Source: JBCDJG01 sp038748065 (GTDB taxonomy: Bacteria; Pseudomonadota; Gammaproteobacteria; Pseudomonadales; Halieaceae). Taken from it: a stretch of 63,144 nucleotides of DNA. Within the stretch, counting starts at the first letter, position 1; each line of letters starts with the position of its first letter. The notes under the pieces are model-generated. The model saw nothing but the letters and a program-made list of their open reading frames with translations, did no database searches and had not been told where the DNA came from. This document shows positions 58,904-63,144 of this stretch, one piece after another. The stretch spans positions 1-63,144 of the forward strand of contig JBCDJG010000028.1 in assembly GCA_038748065.1 (NCBI GenBank), in the 5' to 3' direction. Both the position numbers and the translations under genes were made by a program.

Positions 58904-59287
58904 ATGACCAGAGTTCTACAGGTGCTGGTAGTTCTGCCGGCCATACTTTTCATTGTCATGGGTGTCCGTTGGCTGGTGGACCCGGCGGGTGTGGCACCGG
59001 AATTCGGCATGACGTTGCAGACGGGGCTTGGCTTGAGTGCCCAGGTCGGCGATTTATCCAGCTTCTTCCTGACCCTGGGCTTTTGTATGTTGCTGGGACT
59101 GGTCAGCGGCCAGCGTCCCTGGTTCTACGCGGCCACCATGATCCTGTTTCTGGCGGCCGCGGGTCGCACCGTGGCCTGGCTGGTGCACGACGCGGCCTTG
59201 GCTCCGGAGATCGCGCTGGAAGTGATCATCGGCATCATTCTGCTGGTGGCGGCGAAGCGATTGCCGGAGGCAGGCGGCAGTGACTGA
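58904..59287 (+). CDS. Small four-helix membrane protein (DUF4345-like)
   Basis: Integral membrane protein of 127 residues with about four hydrophobic helices (VLVVLPAILFIVMGVRWLV at the start and ALEVIIGIILLVAA at the end). The WLVDPAGVAPEFGM loop after helix 1 resembles DUF4345-type proteins. No function is known. It lies 26 bases after the acyl-CoA synthetase stop, with AAGGA in front of ATG, and overlaps the next GST-like gene by 8 bases, so it belongs to this operon. Confidence 0.83.
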   Translation: MTRVLQVLVVLPAILFIVMGVRWLVDPAGVAPEFGMTLQTGLGLSAQVGDLSSFFLTLGFCMLLGLVSGQRPWFYAATMILFLAAAGRTVAWLVHDAALAPEIALEVIIGIILLVAAKRLPEAGGSD

Positions 59288-60395
59288 GCACCACATCCTT
59301 TACGCGATAACGCACTCGCTCTATTCCGGCCGGGCGCGCGCCTACCTGATCAAGCAAGGCATCCCCTTCCGAGAGTTGTCTACCGGCCACGAGAGCTTCA
59401 AGGCGGAGGTGCTACCGAAGGCTAAGCTGCCGACGATTCCGGCCCTGGTGACACCGCAGGGTGAGGTGATACGCGATGGTGCTGCGATCATCGAACACTT
59501 CGAATCGGCCAATGGCCGCCCCTGCAGGCCGCCGGGTCCGCGACAGCAGGTGGTCAGCGCCCTGTTTGATGTGATCGGCACAGACGGCCTGCTGCGCCCG
59601 GCTATGCACTATCGCTGGAACTTCCCGGAGGAGAACCTGGCCTTCGTGCGTTACCACTTTTTCCATTCCCAGCGCGACCTGCCTGAGCGAGATGCGAAGA
59701 CCGAGCACATGATGGATCGCATGCGCCATGCTGCACAGATTTTCGGGGTGACGGAGGATTCCCGCGAAGTGGTCGAGGCGCTTTACCGGGACTATCTGAC
59801 GGCGCTCGAGGCACACTTTGAACACTTTCCCTACCTGCTGGGCTGGCGCCCCTGCATCGGCGATTTTGGCCTGCTGGCGCCCATGTATGCCCACTTGGGC
59901 CGCGACCCCAAGCCTGCACGAATGATGCAGGAGCGGGCGACTCGGGTTTACCGCTGGGTGGAACGGATGAACCGGCCTGATCAGGACGTGCCGGAGTACT
60001 TCGATGCGGGCGATGACTTCCTGGCCGGTGACGAGGTGCCAGATACCCTGGTGGCGGTGCTCAGGATACTGGCGGAGGATTTCGTACCCGAGACACGTGC
60101 CGCGTCTGAAGTAATCGACGGCTGGCTGGCAGAGAACAAGCCCGCCGTCGGTGATACGGCGGAGAGAATGCTTGGCATGTCGGACTTCGAAGTGCGCGGC
60201 CAGCCCATGCAGGCGATTGCCCAGCCCTATCGTTTCTACCTGCTACAACGGATGCAGGCGCTGTACGACGCACTGGATAATGCGGGTCGTCAGTCGGCGG
60301 CAGCGCTGCTCACCGATTGTGGCATGGAGGAGCTGCTGGCTATCCGGCTCGAGCGGCCCGTGGGCCGGTCGGATAACCTGGAGGTGTGGCTGTAG
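59280..60395 (+). CDS. GST-family protein with long C-terminal region
   Basis: Protein of 371 residues. The thioredoxin-like domain begins ILYAITHSLYSGRARAYLIK and contains AKLPTIPALVTPQGEVIRDG, the glutathione-site loop; GWRPCIGDFGLLAPMYAHLG is the helical-domain N-cap. An extended C-terminus follows, ending near EELLAIRLERPVGRS. The arrangement matches the protein at 52546, indicating paralogues. GTG 59280 overlaps the preceding membrane protein gene by 8 bases. Role in the cluster's glutathione-dependent chemistry is inferred. Confidence 0.84.
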   Translation: MTEHHILYAITHSLYSGRARAYLIKQGIPFRELSTGHESFKAEVLPKAKLPTIPALVTPQGEVIRDGAAIIEHFESANGRPCRPPGPRQQVVSALFDVIGTDGLLRPAMHYRWNFPEENLAFVRYHFFHSQRDLPERDAKTEHMMDRMRHAAQIFGVTEDSREVVEALYRDYLTALEAHFEHFPYLLGWRPCIGDFGLLAPMYAHLGRDPKPARMMQERATRVYRWVERMNRPDQDVPEYFDAGDDFLAGDEVPDTLVAVLRILAEDFVPETRAASEVIDGWLAENKPAVGDTAERMLGMSDFEVRGQPMQAIAQPYRFYLLQRMQALYDALDNAGRQSAAALLTDCGMEELLAIRLERPVGRSDNLEVWL

Positions 60396-60397
60396 GC

Positions 60398-61039
60398 TCA
60401 GCCGAAGCCCAGCGCTTTCGCTTCCGCTTCAAGCACTGCCTTCACCTGGGCTTGCTCCTTGACCCGGGCGATGAGTCCTGCCACCGAAGGCCAGGTCCCG
60501 GCGTCCACCTCGTAGCCGGCATAGGCCGCGTTGATAAAAGGGCTGGCGATGCTCAGATCCGCCATGGAAAAGTCGCCGAATATCCAGTCGTCTGCGGGTA
60601 GCTGTCCCTCGAGATAGTCGAGCATGGGCGGTAGCTTTTTTTCCGTGATCTTTGCTACCAGTTCCTCATCGGGTTCTTGCTTGAAGGCAAAGGGCCGCAT
60701 GAAGCGCTGGAAGAAAATGCCCGCGGCCATTTCTGCCACCGGGCCGCCGCAGAGATCCTCATACCAGTCGGCCATCGCGAGATCGTTGGTAGCCGTCGGG
60801 TAGAGCGCAGGTTCCGGGCAGGCGTTTTCCAGGTAACGGCAGATAACCTTGGAGTCGCCCAGTGTCAGGTCGCCGTCGACGAGCGTGGGTACTTTGCCCA
60901 GCGGATTGATCTTCAGGTAGTCCTTATCGCCTGAGAAGGGCATGGTAGGCACGATTTCGTAGGGTATTTGCTTGAAGTCCAGAGCAACAAATACTTTGCG
61001 AACGAAGGGCGAACCGTGGACGCCATAAATCTTGATCAT
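60398..61039 (-). CDS. Glutathione S-transferase
   Basis: Classical GST of 213 residues. The N-terminal domain begins IKIYGVHGSPFVRKVFVALD and has PLGKVPTLVDGDLTLGDSKV with the cis-Pro and Asp-Ser pair. The C-terminal domain has WIFGDFSMADLSIASPFINA. Ser near residue 10 is the likely catalytic residue. It is convergent with the extended GST gene (2-base gap) and stands alone on its strand. The 225 bases between it and the OYE gene hold no other gene. Confidence 0.92.
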   Translation of the reverse strand: MIKIYGVHGSPFVRKVFVALDFKQIPYEIVPTMPFSGDKDYLKINPLGKVPTLVDGDLTLGDSKVICRYLENACPEPALYPTATNDLAMADWYEDLCGGPVAEMAAGIFFQRFMRPFAFKQEPDEELVAKITEKKLPPMLDYLEGQLPADDWIFGDFSMADLSIASPFINAAYAGYEVDAGTWPSVAGLIARVKEQAQVKAVLEAEAKALGFG

Positions 61040-61264
61040 AAGAATCTCCCGATGGTTCTACGTTCTTCGTCAGGGTCGGTGTACCGGAGGAAAAATGTAG
61101 CGTATAACAGTGCGGCAATCAGCCGCTGCCTTATGCCTTAGGTCATTGGCGGTTTCCCGGCCGAGCTTGCTTGTCATTAACGGCGTGGCAAAGGTTACAT
61201 AGTGGCAGTATTTGTGTCAATATCCCGCGCTTCGCTCTAATTCGCCCTCAGATGAGTCACTGAA

Positions 61265-62362
61265 ATGTCACTGGATAGCCTGTTTACACCCTATCGAATC
61301 AACTCGCTCGAACTACCCAATCGCATCGCCATGGCGCCCATGACGCGCGAGTTCTCACCTGGCGGCGTGCCCCGGGAAGATGTAGCAGCCTACTACCGGC
61401 GCCGGGCTGAGGGCGGTGTTGGCCTGATTGTCACCGAAGGCACCCTGGTGAATGACCCGGTCGCTGGCCTGAACGAGCGCATCCCGCATTTCTATGGAGA
61501 GGAGGCGCTCGCGGGCTGGCAGCGCGTGGTCAACGAGGTGCATGCGGCGGGCGGCAAGATTTTCCCGCAGCTCTGGCACGGGGGCACGATGCGCAAGCCC
61601 GAGGATACCGATAACCCGGAGCTGCCCAGCGCGGGGCCTTCGGGTCTCAGGATGCCGGGGAAGCAGGTGGCGGAGCCGATGAGCGAGACGTATATCGAGC
61701 AGGTCATTGAGGCTTTCGCTGAATCAGCCGCGAGCGCTATGGCGATGGGCTTCGATGGCGTTGAGATTCACGGTGCCCACGGTTATCTGATCGATCAGTT
61801 TTTCTGGCGGGGCCTTAACCAGCGCGAGGACGCGTGGGGCGGCTCCATGGAAAATCGCTCGCGCTTCGCCATCGAAATCATCAAGGCCGTGCGCTCTGCC
61901 ACATCATCCGAATTCCCTGTCACTCTCAGGTATTCCCAGTGGAAGCAGCAGGATTTCGAGGCGCGGCTGGCGCACTCACCGCAGGAACTCGAAGACTTCC
62001 TCTTGCCCCTGGCAGATGCGGGCCTCGATGGCTTCCACTGCTCCACCCGGCGCTACTGGGAGCCCGAATTCGAGGGCAGTGATCTGAACCTGGCTGGCTG
62101 GACCAAGAAGATTACCGGCAAGACCTCTATCACGGTTGGCTCCGTCGGCTTGAGCGAGGATTTTATTGGCGCCTTCGCTGGCAAGTCGTCTGAGAAGAAG
62201 TCCATCGATGATCTGGTCGCCAGGCTTGATGCAGGAGAGTTTGACCTTATCGCCGTAGGGCGCGCGATCTTGCAGGACGCATCTTGGCCGAACAAGGTGC
62301 GCGATGGGCGGCACGAACAGATTGACCCCTTCAAGGTGGAGGCCCTCGCCACTCTGGCCTGA
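61265..62362 (+). CDS. Old yellow enzyme family NADH:flavin oxidoreductase
   Basis: FMN-dependent ene-reductase or related oxidoreductase of 365 residues. It opens with LFTPYRINSLELPNRIAMAP and MTR. It has VEIHGAHGYLIDQFFW near residue 165 (the conserved substrate-site motif), NQREDAWGGSMENRSRFAIE, and VGRAILQDASWPNKV at the C-terminal phosphate site. The group reduces activated alkenes, including steroid enones, and some members open rings of degradation intermediates. It is followed 22 bases later by the sulfatase gene. Confidence 0.92.
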   Translation: MSLDSLFTPYRINSLELPNRIAMAPMTREFSPGGVPREDVAAYYRRRAEGGVGLIVTEGTLVNDPVAGLNERIPHFYGEEALAGWQRVVNEVHAAGGKIFPQLWHGGTMRKPEDTDNPELPSAGPSGLRMPGKQVAEPMSETYIEQVIEAFAESAASAMAMGFDGVEIHGAHGYLIDQFFWRGLNQREDAWGGSMENRSRFAIEIIKAVRSATSSEFPVTLRYSQWKQQDFEARLAHSPQELEDFLLPLADAGLDGFHCSTRRYWEPEFEGSDLNLAGWTKKITGKTSITVGSVGLSEDFIGAFAGKSSEKKSIDDLVARLDAGEFDLIAVGRAILQDASWPNKVRDGRHEQIDPFKVEALATLA

Positions 62363-62384
62363 CGGAGAGAAACCGACAGCAGCT

Positions 62385-63144
62385 ATGCGACTGCTTATCC
62401 TGTTAGCACTTCCGCTGATTAGTACCACGCTGGCCTGGGCGCAAGGGTCCCCACACGCCGGGCCAGCGCGACCCAACATTGTCTTCATCCTCGCAGATGA
62501 TCTTGGTTTCACGGACATCGCGCCCTATGGCAGCGAAGTTAATACCCCGACCTTGTCGGCCATGGCAGAGGCAGGGATTCGCTTTACCAACTATCACACC
62601 GCAGCCAACTGCGCCCCAGCGCGAGCCATGCTGTTGACTGGGGTCAGCAACCATCTTGCCGGGGTGCCCAATATTCCGGAGATGCTGGCGCCTGAGCAGC
62701 GCGCTGCGAGTAACTACCAGGGCGTGCTGGGCAATAATGTGGTCACGGTAGCAACCCTGCTAGAGGGCGCGGGGTATAACACCTACATGGCCGGGAAGTG
62801 GCACCTGGGCGCTACGCCCGAGAAGCGCCCGAGTCAGCGCGGTTTCCGGCGCACGGTGGCCCTGATGGACTCCGGTGCGGACAACTGGGAGCAGCGCCCC
62901 TACCTGCCCCTTTATAATGACGCCAACTGGTTTTCAGATGGTGAACGTTACACCCTGCCTGAAGATTTCTATTCCTCGCGATTTCTTGTCGACAAGATGA
63001 TCGGATTTATTGATAGCCAGATAGATGATGGTAAGCCTTTTTTTGCCTACCTCCCCTTTATGGCCGTGCACATGCCTGTACAGGCGCCCCAGGAATACAC
63101 CGATCGATATATCGGTGTTTACGATATCGGGTGGCAGGCGCTCC
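62385..63144 (+). CDS. Arylsulfatase family protein (partial, runs off the window)
   Basis: N-terminal 253 codons of a secreted type I sulfatase. Signal peptide LLILLALPLISTTLAWAQ; the metal-binding ILADDLGFTD (Asp38, Asp39) follows. The modification motif CAPAR at residues 76-80 would be converted to formylglycine at Cys76 by a sulfatase-modifying enzyme. AGKWHLG with its catalytic Lys comes further on. Sulfate-ester substrate is unknown. The gene starts 22 bases after the OYE stop and is probably cotranscribed; the C-terminal half lies beyond the window. Confidence 0.92.
   Translation, partial: MRLLILLALPLISTTLAWAQGSPHAGPARPNIVFILADDLGFTDIAPYGSEVNTPTLSAMAEAGIRFTNYHTAANCAPARAMLLTGVSNHLAGVPNIPEMLAPEQRAASNYQGVLGNNVVTVATLLEGAGYNTYMAGKWHLGATPEKRPSQRGFRRTVALMDSGADNWEQRPYLPLYNDANWFSDGERYTLPEDFYSSRFLVDKMIGFIDSQIDDGKPFFAYLPFMAVHMPVQAPQEYTDRYIGVYDIGWQAL

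Noticed and set aside
1..63144. CRISPR arrays, tRNA/rRNA genes, insertion sequences, prophage or integrative elements
   Set aside because: No regularly spaced repeats, transposase, integrase or recognisable structural RNA gene was seen on reading; absence of tRNA genes would need a covariance-model scan to confirm.

Overview
The window looks like chromosomal DNA from an aerobic, probably marine gammaproteobacterium. The GC content is moderate to high, genes are densely packed in short operons, and there are many glutathione S-transferases, Rieske oxygenases, TonB-dependent uptake, ergothioneine synthesis and a nickel superoxide dismutase. The gene mix resembles Halieaceae/Cellvibrionales, but this is an inference from gene content, since no rRNA or core phylogenetic marker is present. 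I recognised no tRNA, rRNA, IS element, prophage or CRISPR array.

Layout. (1) 1-7.2 kb is an iron-economy block: the tail of a FagA-like gene, iron-independent fumarase fumC, nickel superoxide dismutase sodN and its maturation protease sodX. Facing it is a Fur-box-preceded operon for a periplasmic helical protein and an Fe(III) ABC transporter (fbpA-fbpB-fbpC order). (2) 7.3-13.1 kb holds hspQ, a secreted DUF305/LVIVD protein, a GNAT enzyme, a GST and a secreted serine hydrolase. (3) 13.1-25.7 kb is the most striking region: a DUF819 membrane protein, two M19 dipeptidase-family proteins, three tandem S12 (class C beta-lactamase/D-peptidase fold) hydrolases each fused to about four C-terminal membrane helices, an FAD-dependent amino acid oxidase, an ornithine cyclodeaminase/ketimine reductase-family protein and an XRE-cupin regulator. 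Four near-identical 16-bp palindromes (consensus NTTTCCAWWHRGAAAC) precede the four transcription units. I propose a single regulon for capture and breakdown of peptides, possibly D-amino-acid or modified ones.

(4) 25.8-28.4 kb carries a DUF2452 protein and an ECF sigma factor/NrsF anti-sigma/spondin-domain module with a recognisable SigF-type promoter. (5) 28.4-32.0 kb is a thiamine salvage operon under a TPP riboswitch: TonB-dependent receptor, PnuT-type transporter and a thiamine-kinase-like gene interrupted by an in-frame amber codon. (6) 32-41.3 kb contains a Rieske oxygenase, a saccharopine-dehydrogenase-like reductase, an alpha/beta hydrolase, an SDR, DUF1329 and DUF2007 proteins, an Stf0 sulfotransferase with an MFS exporter, and a luciferase-like oxidoreductase.

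(7) 41.3-46.6 kb is an ergothioneine operon (egtB, egtD) preceded on the same strand by a PhzF-like gene and a betaine-type ABC transporter whose binding protein and permease are fused. (8) 46.7-51.3 kb has a DsbA/FrnE protein, a MetX-like acyltransferase, a methyltransferase, a DUF547 protein and a cyclophilin lipoprotein with a calcium-binding-type loop. (9) 51.4-63.1 kb is a catabolic or detoxification cluster: Rieske oxygenase, three GST-family proteins, a TetR regulator, an HCCA-isomerase-like protein, an MBL hydrolase, a FATP-type acyl-CoA synthetase, an old-yellow-enzyme homologue and the start of a sulfatase. Two related palindromes suggest common TetR control.

Several starts were moved downstream of the longest possible ORF because the longer versions run through operators, neighbouring genes or lack a ribosome binding site. 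These choices are explained in each entry.
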